From: Lunatimonas salinarum
GTDB lineage: Bacteria; Bacteroidota; Bacteroidia; Cytophagales; Cyclobacteriaceae
DNA length: 64,000 bases
NCBI RefSeq assembly: GCF_017811155.1
Contig: NZ_JACVCV010000013.1
Span: 62,001 to 126,000 of the forward strand
Direction of reading: 5' to 3'
In this document: in pieces, positions 1 through 8,700 of the stretch
How the letters are laid out: each line of letters begins with the position of its first letter
Position numbering within the stretch: position 1 is the first letter of the stretch
Translations under genes and position numbers: made by a program
The notes under the pieces: generated by a model
Database searches by the model: none
Seen by the model: only the letters and a program-made list of their open reading frames with translations
Told to the model about the DNA's origin: nothing

Positions 1-1
1 C

Positions 2-478
2 GGAGGGGTAGTTGTCTGGTTGGATGAAACGGGTAACCATGGATTGATTGCCTCGAAACAGGATCAACAGGCAGGCAGTCCCTGGCGAAATGGAAAGGCC
101 CTGCACCCGCAACTTTATGGCGATCATGGAGACCGCCTCGTCAATGCAGTTGGACGCGGGATTTATGCCGGCCAGGTCAATACGCAGCTGATTATTGCCC
201 AGCAAACAGCGGATAATCTTTCCGGAGATTTTGCGGCAAAGGTGTGTGCAGCCTGCCAAGAGGGCGGCTACGGGGATTGGTATTTACCCGCCAAGGCAGA
301 ATTGGATATCCTTTTCCAATCCAGAGACTTCCTAAGGGGGTTTGAGGGCGATATGTATTGGAGTTCGTCAGAATACAATATCGGCTTTGTATGGGGGCAG
401 AATTTCCAAGGTTACGGAGGAGCCTATCCTCTGAATAAGGGAGGACGGTATGCGGTGCGGTGCGTTCGAAAATTTTAA
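2..478 (+). CDS. DUF1566/Lcl-domain protein, C-terminal part
   Basis: This is the 3' end of a gene that starts before the window; the reading frame is open from base 2, and the first codons read GGVVVWLDETGNHG, the usual opening of a DUF1566 (Lcl C-terminal) domain. Further on, GDWYLPAKAELDIL, MYWSSSEY and the terminal YAVRCVRKF are the hallmarks of that domain, which has a C-type-lectin/FGE-like fold and is common in secreted bacterial surface proteins. Its ligand is unknown. The stop lies 4 nt before the start of the PL8-like lyase, so the two are probably co-transcribed and the protein may bind or anchor something at the surface where the lyase acts. A TTG at base 20 is not a true start because the domain clearly begins upstream. 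Confidence 0.75.
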   Translation, partial: GGVVVWLDETGNHGLIASKQDQQAGSPWRNGKALHPQLYGDHGDRLVNAVGRGIYAGQVNTQLIIAQQTADNLSGDFAAKVCAACQEGGYGDWYLPAKAELDILFQSRDFLRGFEGDMYWSSSEYNIGFVWGQNFQGYGGAYPLNKGGRYAVRCVRKF

Positions 479-482
479 TTAA

Positions 483-2663
483 ATGAAGGAGCTATTGATT
501 AACCTGACTAAAAAGGTAAGCGGTTACTGGTGGGAGGCCGTCTTTATACTCGCTGTGTGCCTCATTCCGATGTGGGGAAGTGCCCAGGATATTCCGTTAA
601 TAAAGGATAGAATCGTTGCCAGCTTGCTGGAAGGGGAAATCAATGCGGCTACGGTAGCGGGGCTACTGGACAGTCAGCGAGCCGATGGAACTTGGCCTGG
701 TATCAACTACGAGGACGTGTCCCGCACCGGCTTTGAACACCGGCTGCACAGTGCAAACCTGGTGTTGTTAAGCAAAGCGTACACGCAACATACCTCCAAG
801 TTCAGAAGAAGCAAACGAGTGTTACAAGCCATTGAGCGGGGTTTGTCCCATTGGGTGGAGCAGGATTATTTTTGTGACAATTGGTGGCACAACCAGATAG
901 GCACGCCCATGAACATGGTGCATGTCATGTTGCTGGTGGGTTCGTCCTTACCTTCCGACTTGGTGGAGGCGACGCAGCCCATCATTGGCAGAGCACACCT
1001 AAACGCATCTGGAGCCCGACCCAGTGGCGATCGGATCAAAATCGCCGGAATTTTGGCAAAAAACCTCTTATTTGTCAACAACATTGCTGAATTTGAAGAA
1101 GTGATTGACGTGATAGAAGGGGAGATCAAATTTGCCGAGGGCCGGGGTATGCAGTACGATTACAGCTTCCATCACCGGGAAGATCGTGTAAACAATACGT
1201 TATCCTATGGTTTGGGCTACGCAGATGCCTTTGTGGAGTGGGCGGTGTATGTGGCTGGAACAAAGTATGCGTTTTCTGAGGAAAAGAGCAGGCAGTTAAT
1301 AGACTACTACCTAGACGGAATCGCCAAAACCATGGCCTTTGGAAAGTATCCCGACACCGGGGCCAAGAACCGCAGCATTGCTCGACCAGGAGCCTTGAAG
1401 CCTATGGCCGCGGATACACCCAAAAAGCTGTTGCTCACCACCAACTACCGCCGTCAGGAGCTAGAAGAAGTGATCGCTACCCGGGAAAAAGGTATTGACC
1501 AGCAGACCCGTTCCCATAGCACGTTTTTTTGGCATTCAGAACATTTTACCTTTCAGCGGCCCCATTATTTCACCTCCGTCAGAATGTACTCCACCCGTAA
1601 TGCAAATATGGAGGTACCTTACAATAGCGAAGGATTAAAAAATCACCATCGGGGAGATGGCACCAACCACTTGGCGGTGACCGGCGAAGAGTATGCCGAT
1701 ATATTTCCGGTGATGGACTATCAGAAAATTCCGGGTGCAACAATCTTGCAAAAGGAGGAGCTACCGGACGAAAACCAAATCCAAAAATGGGGAAGTACTG
1801 AGTTTGTCGGGGCAGTGACGGATGGTACCTATGGAATGGCAGCCTTTGACTTTAAGAGTGCCCACGACCCGCTGAGTGCAAAGAAGGCCTGGTTCTTTTT
1901 TGATGAGGGCTATGTGTGTTTGGGTGCTGGCATCGCCGCGCGATCGGGTCGGCAGGTAACTACCACCGTAAACCAAAATTTACTAAGGGGGGAAGTGCGG
2001 GTATCCCACGGAACAGGGGATCGGGTGCTAGCGAGCGGTTCCCATGAGTTGGAGGGTATTCAATGGGTCTATACTGACTCCGTGGGCTATGTATTCCCGC
2101 AGCAACAGCAAGTGCGCATCGCCAATGGGCCTATCGGTGGCAAGTGGACCGACATCAGCCGGCAGAGCAGTTCACCCACCGAGTTGGTGACAAAAAATGT
2201 ATTTTCCCTTTGGCTGGACCATGGGTTCCGTCCGGCAAACGGCTCCTATAGCTACGTCGTTTTCCCTGCTGTTGACCGTTTACAGGTAGCAAAATGGGCC
2301 GACTCCCTGCCAATGGAAATACTTTCCAATACCAGCGATCTTCAAGCGGTAAAGCATAAGATCAGCGGGCTATACCAGTTGGTTTTTTACCGTGCCGGTG
2401 AGTTGGCGCTGGAAGATGGGTTAACGGTAAAAATGGATTCTCCGGGACTAGTGATGATTCAGGTAACCGATGGTAAGGTTACTCAGATCACTGGATCAGA
2501 CCCCACTCGTAGGTTGGCGGCCTTGCACCTACGTGTAAGTCAGTCTCTCTCTGATTCAGCTGGAATGGCCGCTCTCGATGCGCCATCGGGAGATACCTTG
2601 GTGCGGTTGGCATTACCTCAGGGCGTTTTTGCAGGAAAAAGTATGGTACTTGAATTGAAGTAA
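483..2663 (+). CDS. PL8-like polysaccharide lyase, secreted
   Basis: A 726-residue exported protein with an N-terminal hydrophobic segment (about residues 18-35, ending GSAQ). The motif CDNWWHNQIGTP (about 131-142), then SFHHR (228-232) followed by NNTLSYGLGY, and EGLKNHHRGDGTNHL in the second half, are typical of the PL8-type (alpha/alpha)-toroid plus beta-sandwich lyases such as chondroitin AC, hyaluronate and xanthan lyases. His230/His231 and Tyr242 are the likely catalytic pair. These enzymes cleave next to uronic acids by beta-elimination, leaving an unsaturated uronyl end, which suits the GH105 enzyme encoded at 32497-34029. The His-to-Tyr spacing is about two residues longer than I recall for classical PL8, so it may belong to a neighbouring lyase family (PL37, for example). 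Substrate cannot be read from sequence; ulvan or another uronic-acid polymer fits the context. Confidence 0.8.
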   Translation: MKELLINLTKKVSGYWWEAVFILAVCLIPMWGSAQDIPLIKDRIVASLLEGEINAATVAGLLDSQRADGTWPGINYEDVSRTGFEHRLHSANLVLLSKAYTQHTSKFRRSKRVLQAIERGLSHWVEQDYFCDNWWHNQIGTPMNMVHVMLLVGSSLPSDLVEATQPIIGRAHLNASGARPSGDRIKIAGILAKNLLFVNNIAEFEEVIDVIEGEIKFAEGRGMQYDYSFHHREDRVNNTLSYGLGYADAFVEWAVYVAGTKYAFSEEKSRQLIDYYLDGIAKTMAFGKYPDTGAKNRSIARPGALKPMAADTPKKLLLTTNYRRQELEEVIATREKGIDQQTRSHSTFFWHSEHFTFQRPHYFTSVRMYSTRNANMEVPYNSEGLKNHHRGDGTNHLAVTGEEYADIFPVMDYQKIPGATILQKEELPDENQIQKWGSTEFVGAVTDGTYGMAAFDFKSAHDPLSAKKAWFFFDEGYVCLGAGIAARSGRQVTTTVNQNLLRGEVRVSHGTGDRVLASGSHELEGIQWVYTDSVGYVFPQQQQVRIANGPIGGKWTDISRQSSSPTELVTKNVFSLWLDHGFRPANGSYSYVVFPAVDRLQVAKWADSLPMEILSNTSDLQAVKHKISGLYQLVFYRAGELALEDGLTVKMDSPGLVMIQVTDGKVTQITGSDPTRRLAALHLRVSQSLSDSAGMAALDAPSGDTLVRLALPQGVFAGKSMVLELK

Positions 2664-2678
2664 TAAATATTGAGATCG

Positions 2679-4091
2679 ATGAAAGAGTTGCTGAATTGTG
2701 TAAGGCATGCGGTTGGCTGCTTAGGGATGATTCTCCTTGCAGGGTCCTTGTTTCTCTCCTGTCAGAAGGAACAAAGCTGGCAGGTTATCGATGAGCGGGA
2801 TCAACAGAAAGCGGTGGTAGATCGGATTTTTATAGATTCCGTCTGGGCGGGTCACCCGGTGGGTTTTTCGTTGCTTACAAGTGGAGATAGGCAGTACATT
2901 GCCTATTATGATAGAAACCGATACATGACGGTGGGTCAGCGTAAGCTGACGGATCCAACTTTTTCCCTGCATACGCTGCCGGTTTTTGACAGGGAAGCAG
3001 GGGAAGGAACCAGCACCATACTAAATTGGGATAGCCATAATTCGGTAACGATCGGCATAGACAAAGAGGGATACCTGCACTTATCGGGAAACATGCACGT
3101 GCATCCCATCACGTACTTTCGCTCGGAGGTTGCATACGATATCAGTACGTTGGTGCAACACAAGTCTATGGTGGGTAGTAACGAGCAGCGCTGCACCTAT
3201 CCCCATTTTATGACCAACCGGGAAGGGGAACTGTTGTTTCATTATAGGGATGGTGGAAGTGGAAACGGGAATGAGATCTACAACATTTACGATACACAAA
3301 CGAAAACTTGGAGCAGGCTCTTGGATACCCCGCTGACTGATGGGCAGGGACTGATGAATGCCTATGCATCCCAACCCAAGCTGATGGAAGACAACTGGTA
3401 CCACATGTATTGGGTGTGGAGGGATACGCCCGATTGTGAAACCAACCACGATCTGTCCTATATCAAAAGCCCTGATCTCACCAATTGGTTTGACGCACTT
3501 GGGAATCCCGTCACCTTGCCGGTGACTTTTGATCAAAAATCGGTGATCGTAGCGCCGATACCGGCCCGGGGGGGAATCATCAATTTGGCCGCTAAGCTTT
3601 TGTTGGATGAAAACCTGAGTCCGGTGATGGCCTTTCATAAGTACGATGAAGAAGGAAATCTTCAGTTTTACACCACCTGGCTGGAAGGGGATGCCTGGCA
3701 AAGCAAGCAGGTCACAGATTGGGACTATCGCTGGGAGTTTTCCGGTAGAGGGAGCATTGTGTTTGAGGTTCGCCTAGGCGACTTCCGGCGGCGGGCCGAT
3801 GGAAATTACGAGTTGGGCTATGATCACATAAAATATGGAGAGGGAACCATGCTACTGGATAAGGATTTTAACCGCATCGGGGAAGTGCATAAGCCCGTAT
3901 CGTGGATGGAGGAAACATCGGTGGAAGGTAATTTTCCCGGACTTCAGATCCGTTCATCCAGCGATTTGGGACAACCATCGGAACGGAAACAATACCTGCT
4001 TAAGTGGGAAACACTGCCGCAGAACAGGGATAGACCCCACCCGGAGCCTTGGCCGGGGCCGAGTGCACTTTACGTGTATGTGTTGGAGTAG
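2679..4091 (+). CDS. BNR_4 family lipoprotein, probable PL24/PL25-type ulvan lyase
   Basis: A 470-residue predicted lipoprotein (hydrophobic run ending GSLFLSC, lipobox Cys near residue 28) with a seven-bladed propeller of the BNR_4 type. The core reads DSHNS, LSGNMH, TYPHF and HYRDGGSGNGN: His120 and His140 twenty apart, Tyr174 and Arg190 sixteen apart (numbered from the ATG at 2679). As I recall it, this His/His/Tyr/Arg pattern with nearly this spacing is the active site of PL24 and PL25 ulvan lyases. GH145-type rhamnosidases share the fold, so a different cleavage is possible. The ATG at 2679 is preferred to an in-frame TTG at 2670. It follows the PL8-like gene by 15 nt, consistent with one transcript. 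It would cut ulvan at uronic acid and supply oligosaccharides to the GH105, GH78 and sulfatase steps. Confidence 0.75.
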   Translation: MKELLNCVRHAVGCLGMILLAGSLFLSCQKEQSWQVIDERDQQKAVVDRIFIDSVWAGHPVGFSLLTSGDRQYIAYYDRNRYMTVGQRKLTDPTFSLHTLPVFDREAGEGTSTILNWDSHNSVTIGIDKEGYLHLSGNMHVHPITYFRSEVAYDISTLVQHKSMVGSNEQRCTYPHFMTNREGELLFHYRDGGSGNGNEIYNIYDTQTKTWSRLLDTPLTDGQGLMNAYASQPKLMEDNWYHMYWVWRDTPDCETNHDLSYIKSPDLTNWFDALGNPVTLPVTFDQKSVIVAPIPARGGIINLAAKLLLDENLSPVMAFHKYDEEGNLQFYTTWLEGDAWQSKQVTDWDYRWEFSGRGSIVFEVRLGDFRRRADGNYELGYDHIKYGEGTMLLDKDFNRIGEVHKPVSWMEETSVEGNFPGLQIRSSSDLGQPSERKQYLLKWETLPQNRDRPHPEPWPGPSALYVYVLE

Positions 4092-4464
4092 GCCGGTTGC
4101 TTCGGGCACGTAACAAATACGTTGACCCGAGTCCATGAGGATCTCGGTTCACACCTGTCAGGACTCTAACCCCAGATGGTAAATCGGGGAAAAGGACACC
4201 CCGGATTTCCCCCAACCCTGGGAGGAGTTGAATAGCGATTGCCGCCCTTCAAAAGGGAAGAAGCATCCCAGAGAGTTCCTATACGATTTTAATTTGGGAA
4301 GGGACTATCCGAAACTTCCCCATAAAAATAAGGGTACCATAAAGACTTTAGACTTTCAGCCGGCGCTGCGCTGATGAGTTGGAATATTCACCGGCAATCC
4401 TCCGAATGACAACCCACCCTGAACAGCAGGAAAGAACCTTCCCCTAATGAAGAAAGGATTCCTG
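4092..4464. other. Intergenic region between convergent genes, REP-like remnants
   Basis: No gene is visible in these 373 bases between the ends of the BNR_4 gene (plus) and the small lipoprotein gene (minus). The interval holds palindromic pieces: gagtcc at 4129-4134 pairs with ggactc at 4161-4166; cggggaaaagg...ccccg forms a short stem near 4185-4203; ccctt-caa-aaggg lies near 4243-4256. It also carries the repeat annotated at 4199-4233. Some of these could act as a bidirectional terminator. Confidence 0.5.
4199..4233. repeat. REP-like repeat, solo copy of the element next to the RAYT relic
   Basis: These 35 bases align without gaps to 56505-56539, the sequence just beyond the stop of the decayed REP-associated transposase. 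Both read cccc, six variable bases, then 25 bases starting cccccaaccctgg and ending ttgaat, of which 22 of 25 are identical. The core resembles the palindrome accctgNcagggt that RAYT transposases of Bacteroidota spread. Confidence 0.55.
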
Positions 4465-4851
4465 TCATTCTACCAGTTCAAATCCCAAAGGGGCATTTTT
4501 GACAATACGAGCTTCGTGATTGGTTCCGGGAATTCTGGCAATGTTTTCACCCTGTTTCAGCTCTACAGGAATCAGCTTAGTGCCTTCTCCCCGAAACGTT
4601 ACATTGTAGAGAATATCGTTTACCAAGACGTCAAACTCCTGGGGCCTCAGGGTGCCGTAGTTACCCATGGTCGCGTGTACGAGAACCGCAAAATTTTCTG
4701 AGGGATCGAAGCAGTCGCCCTCTTGGATTATCTCGCCGTTTAGATAGCCGAAATCTACTCCCAAGGCCTCTATGATCACCACGTCATCTTTGGTGCAGGA
4801 CGCTATCAGCAGGGAAATAAGCAGTATCACCTGGATTTGATTGTTCTTCAT
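4465..4851 (-). CDS. Small hypothetical lipoprotein
   Basis: A 128-residue protein with a lipoprotein signal (MKNNQIQVILLISLLIASC, lipid-attachment Cys at residue 19) followed by TKDD. I do not recognise the mature part; it looks like a small beta-rich domain (GENIARIPGTNHEARIV). Its ATG overlaps the stop of the upstream secreted-protein gene by 4 nt (the ATGA type), so the two are translationally coupled and it is the last gene of the four-gene minus-strand operon that starts at 15214. A role at the outer membrane together with the large surface protein is an inference from position only. Confidence 0.75.
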   Translation of the reverse strand: MKNNQIQVILLISLLIASCTKDDVVIIEALGVDFGYLNGEIIQEGDCFDPSENFAVLVHATMGNYGTLRPQEFDVLVNDILYNVTFRGEGTKLIPVELKQGENIARIPGTNHEARIVKNAPLGFELVE

Positions 4852-5765
4852 GGCTGTTCGATGATTACTTGTTTTTCAAATGCTTCGCTCTGTACCGTGT
4901 AACTTCCGGGGATTAAGCTATCAAAGAGCACTTCGCCACCCGTCATAGACCGATTAGCGATGACCTGTCCGCCCCGAATCAACGAAATGGATTGCCCGTC
5001 GCCCCTGCCAGTAATTTTGATGGCGCCCGCTTCAAAGCACGTGGCATTTCGTCGGTATACCAACAGGTTAGTTGCAACCTCAATAGCTACCGTCCATGAC
5101 CGCATTACCGAGCGATCCTCTGAGCGAACCTGCAAAACAACCGGTTGGGAAAAGTCCAGTAAATTGTCTCCAGAGATGACCGGTTGATTGTTCCATAGGA
5201 GTGTAGCACCGTCTGCCAGCGTAAACAGCAAGGTGTGGGCTGTTATGGGTGTATCCCTTTCTACCTGGAAGACCACTTTCTCATCTTCAACCTTTATGTT
5301 CAACGGCTCCAATCCGACAAGGCTGACCTCGGTAATGGAGGCGGCGGCACTTAACGCGGGTTGGGCGATGCTGAAGGGTTGGAGCAGGTTTCCTTCGTGG
5401 GCATTTATTCGAAATACCAGTTGTTGCGCTACGTCTACCACCCGATCGGCAGTGGCATCATATATTTTAAAATTCATGATTTCATTATTCGTGTGGCCGA
5501 AAAGTGTGAGGTAAGCGAGAAACTCTTGATGGCTGGTTACTTCGGTAAGGCCGGCTACGCCTCTGCATTCTCCGTCTACAAATGCAGCTACCATGTCCCC
5601 GGATCCGGTAAGCGTTCTTCCGTCCACATTGACAAAGGCTACCAAAGACATAGTATGTTCGAAATTCTGCTCTGATACTTTCCAGTCAGGTCGCTGACCC
5701 CATGCAGGCAGGAAAATAGACGCAAGCGGAACGAAACAGATGAATTTTAACAGGGATCGTGTCAT
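4848..5765 (-). CDS. Secreted protein sharing a domain with the giant LamG protein
   Basis: A 305-residue protein with a signal peptide (hydrophobic stretch to about residue 23, PAWGQ cleavage region). Residues about 27-135 form a domain with WKVSEQNFEHTMSLVAFVNVDG early, then GDMVAAFVDGECRGV and ending with a FKIYDA motif. The same plan occurs in the neighbouring giant protein (7250-6960: WEIDPAAFDYSM, then DQVAAFHQGALRGVG and FKIWNA). The rest resembles two beta-sandwich repeats. The start overlaps the giant gene's stop by 1 nt (TAATG) and its stop overlaps the next start by 4 nt, so it sits inside a coupled operon. Function is unknown; the duplication suggests the two proteins do related work at the cell surface, for example binding the same partner. 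Confidence 0.8.
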   Translation of the reverse strand: MTRSLLKFICFVPLASIFLPAWGQRPDWKVSEQNFEHTMSLVAFVNVDGRTLTGSGDMVAAFVDGECRGVAGLTEVTSHQEFLAYLTLFGHTNNEIMNFKIYDATADRVVDVAQQLVFRINAHEGNLLQPFSIAQPALSAAASITEVSLVGLEPLNIKVEDEKVVFQVERDTPITAHTLLFTLADGATLLWNNQPVISGDNLLDFSQPVVLQVRSEDRSVMRSWTVAIEVATNLLVYRRNATCFEAGAIKITGRGDGQSISLIRGGQVIANRSMTGGEVLFDSLIPGSYTVQSEAFEKQVIIEQP

Positions 5766-8700
5766 TATCGTCGAATGATTCTTTTGTGGAGTACTTTGCC
5801 ATCGACCTGAATACGGAGGATATATACTCCGCTTGCAACGGCCGGTTGGAATGCTACCTGGTTTTTTCCGATTTTGGCAGCGATTAGCGATTCTTCGACC
5901 TTTCTGCCGTCTGCGGTATATAATTGCACCAAAATGTCTTGGGTCTCTTTGGCACCAAATTGAAGCATAAACTTATGGTCAAAGGGATTGGGGATCACGT
6001 TGAATTGGGTTTCAGCTACCTGCAGGATTACAGGTTGGCGAAGTGTTCCCATGATGGAGTTTCCGGCAAAGTCAAAGCTGGTGAAGGTCATCATTTCTTC
6101 ATTTTCCCGTCTGACGTAGAAAGTTAGCTTCTCCTTTTGATCACCATAAATGGTGAGGAAGCCGAGGGATTTGCCGGCAATTTCCGTGGGCGCTACTTGA
6201 CCCTTTAGTTCACCGTTTAGGTCGTACACCAGTACCTGTTCATAGCTCTTTGGCAGTTGCACGATGGCATTCATGGTCTCCGGATATTGAAGCCATGAAG
6301 CCTGTACCCGCTCCTCTTCGTCGGATGCCGTTTTTTGGCTGCTTTCATTAGGCTGGGATCGGAGGTTGGCATGGAAAATGGACGGATAGGCAAAGCGCTG
6401 ACTCTTTGCAGATTTAAGCATATAGCCTCTTCCCACCCGTAAAAAGGTCAGGTTACCGCTCCAGCCGTTACGTGCGTCATATATGGCAAATTGAGACTGC
6501 GATTTGATCAGGTCTCCTTCTTGGGCCTGAAAGCCGGCCAGGGCATCTCTCAAAGGTATATTCTGCCCTAGTGGGAAAGGAAGCCAGTTCCAGTTGGGTT
6601 GCACATCAAAGTACCACTCGGATAGATCCACCGGTCTACCTCGGAGTTGAAGCGATTGTGCGTTCTGTACATAGACCTTATACATCCGTTCCGCACTCAT
6701 CCCGCCATTATTACTGATAGTACCCGACCAAGTGCTGTTGCGGGGTTGGAGCTCATCGTTGAAATAGGTTTCCAGAAGTGCCGGGGAGTGGCTTTGGATT
6801 CGATCATCGGTAGTTAGATTCATGCCGGCAGTGAGTTGATTAAGATCGGCAAATAGGGGGTCATGTATCCGGGAACTGATCCAAGTCCAACCCTGATTTA
6901 GCGGGATCGCTTGTTCCTGTATTTCAGTATTCGCAACGATAACAGGGGCTTGCAAACTACCCATTACCTCATTGAGGGTAAAAGGTATACTCACTTGGTT
7001 GTTTAACGTTGCTTCGTAAATGTTGCCATTGGTCGCATTCCAGATTTTAAAGGAAAGTGGTTCATCGAAGAGCTCGTTGCTGTACACTGTTAGGAAGATG
7101 AAGTATTCATCGTAGGCAGGGTCATAGCTGAGATTGCCCACCCCGCGCAGGGCTCCCTGATGGAAGGCAGCTACCTGATCCATCTCGTCCCGGCTGAAGA
7201 CACCGTTCAGTCGAATTCTACCGATCACGGTCATGCTGTAATCAAAAGCAGCAGGGTCAATTTCCCAGCTTGGGCTTTCGGGAAGCACTCTAAGGTTCAC
7301 TACCTCGCTTTGCGGGAATCCGAAATCGGTGTCCAAGACTAGGTTTTCGGTATAAACCCCTGGGGTCATTTCCGGCGCAATATGTGCCTGAATGGTTACT
7401 TGGCTAAGCGGGGGAAGCGTTCCTGAGGTTCTGCTTAAGGTGATCCATCTTGGAACTTCGCTAAAGCGATAGGGCTGTGGTGTACCGCCTTGGTTTTGAA
7501 CGACCAGGTTTAGCGTCATGCCCTGATCGGAATCTTTTATCAAGTCCACGCTTTCTGTATATCCTTCTACAAACCAGTTAACGGCGTTTTTCTGTACATA
7601 GGCGGTCCAAGTAATGGGAGATTGCTGTTGGTTGTTGGCACCGTCAAACATGCGGTGTACGGTGATGTCCAGTAGCTGACCTTCAATTTCAGCCCAGCGA
7701 TTGATCACCGGTTCCAAGATCATTTCATCCCCGTTGATGATTTGATTTACTTGGAATTTTACCAGATTCCGGGCCGGTTTGATGGGAGGACCGTCCGCAC
7801 TGTAATTCACAACTCCTTGGCTTAGCAATGCCGGGCTTGAGATCATTTGGTTGTTGCCAAAGGCATGGAAGTACCTCGGCCCGTTGTTATTTGGGGGGTC
7901 TGGAGCGTTCATCCTCGCATAGAGAAGCAAGCCTATGGACGTTTCCTCAATTTCAAAGTACCTGTCCCGGTTGATTTGTTCCAAATTCCTCAGGGTATTC
8001 CAAAGCCTCAATTCATCGATCTGACCTTGAAAGGGTCGGTCCACGTTTTCTGTACCATCCAGCGACAGGCTGCCCCTACCACCAATCCATATTCGGTTTC
8101 CCGAAAATCCGCCAATACCCGTGGAAAGGTGAGAGGATACTTCTTGAGCGTCCACAAGAGTCCTTAAATTCCCGGAACGATTGAGCAGAAGGGTAATATG
8201 ATGCCAAGTATCGTCTGCAATGGAGGTAGTCGTCAAGGGAAGGCTTAAGCCTTCACTGGCGAAAGAGAGGTTGCCTTCTACATTGATATTGACGGACCAT
8301 TTATTGGCAAAATCGTTATTTTGTATGATGTCTGTGCCGTCGCCCTTTCCATTCGAAAAGAGGGTTCCCTCATGGCCTTGTGGGGTTTTGACCCAGAAGG
8401 AAAGGGTTGCATCCATGGTGGGGGTAAGTTGAACAAACCCCACATTGTCCAAGGTCATGTATTGCGCATTGTCAAAATGATACGCTGTTCCTTTGGGTCT
8501 AATGTCCCAGTTGGTTTCTACTCGGGCATGTTTGAATCGGGCGAGGTCATGGGCAATAGTTCCCCTGCCTTCGTCTAGCGGCCAATAGCCAATGAGGTCC
8601 GGTTCATTCCCTTGTAGTTTGTTGTACATATTCGCAAAGGCATCTTGTAGGGGAATGGCTTTTCGCCACATTTTGAGGGAATGCATATTTCCGACAAAGG

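Noticed and set aside
2-478. Diversity-generating retroelement target
   Set aside because: DUF1566-like folds can be DGR targets, but no reverse transcriptase or adenine-biased template repeat is present in the window.
4447-4701. Plus-strand 84-codon frame
   Set aside because: Antisense to the lipoprotein gene, which has a proper lipobox and operon overlap.
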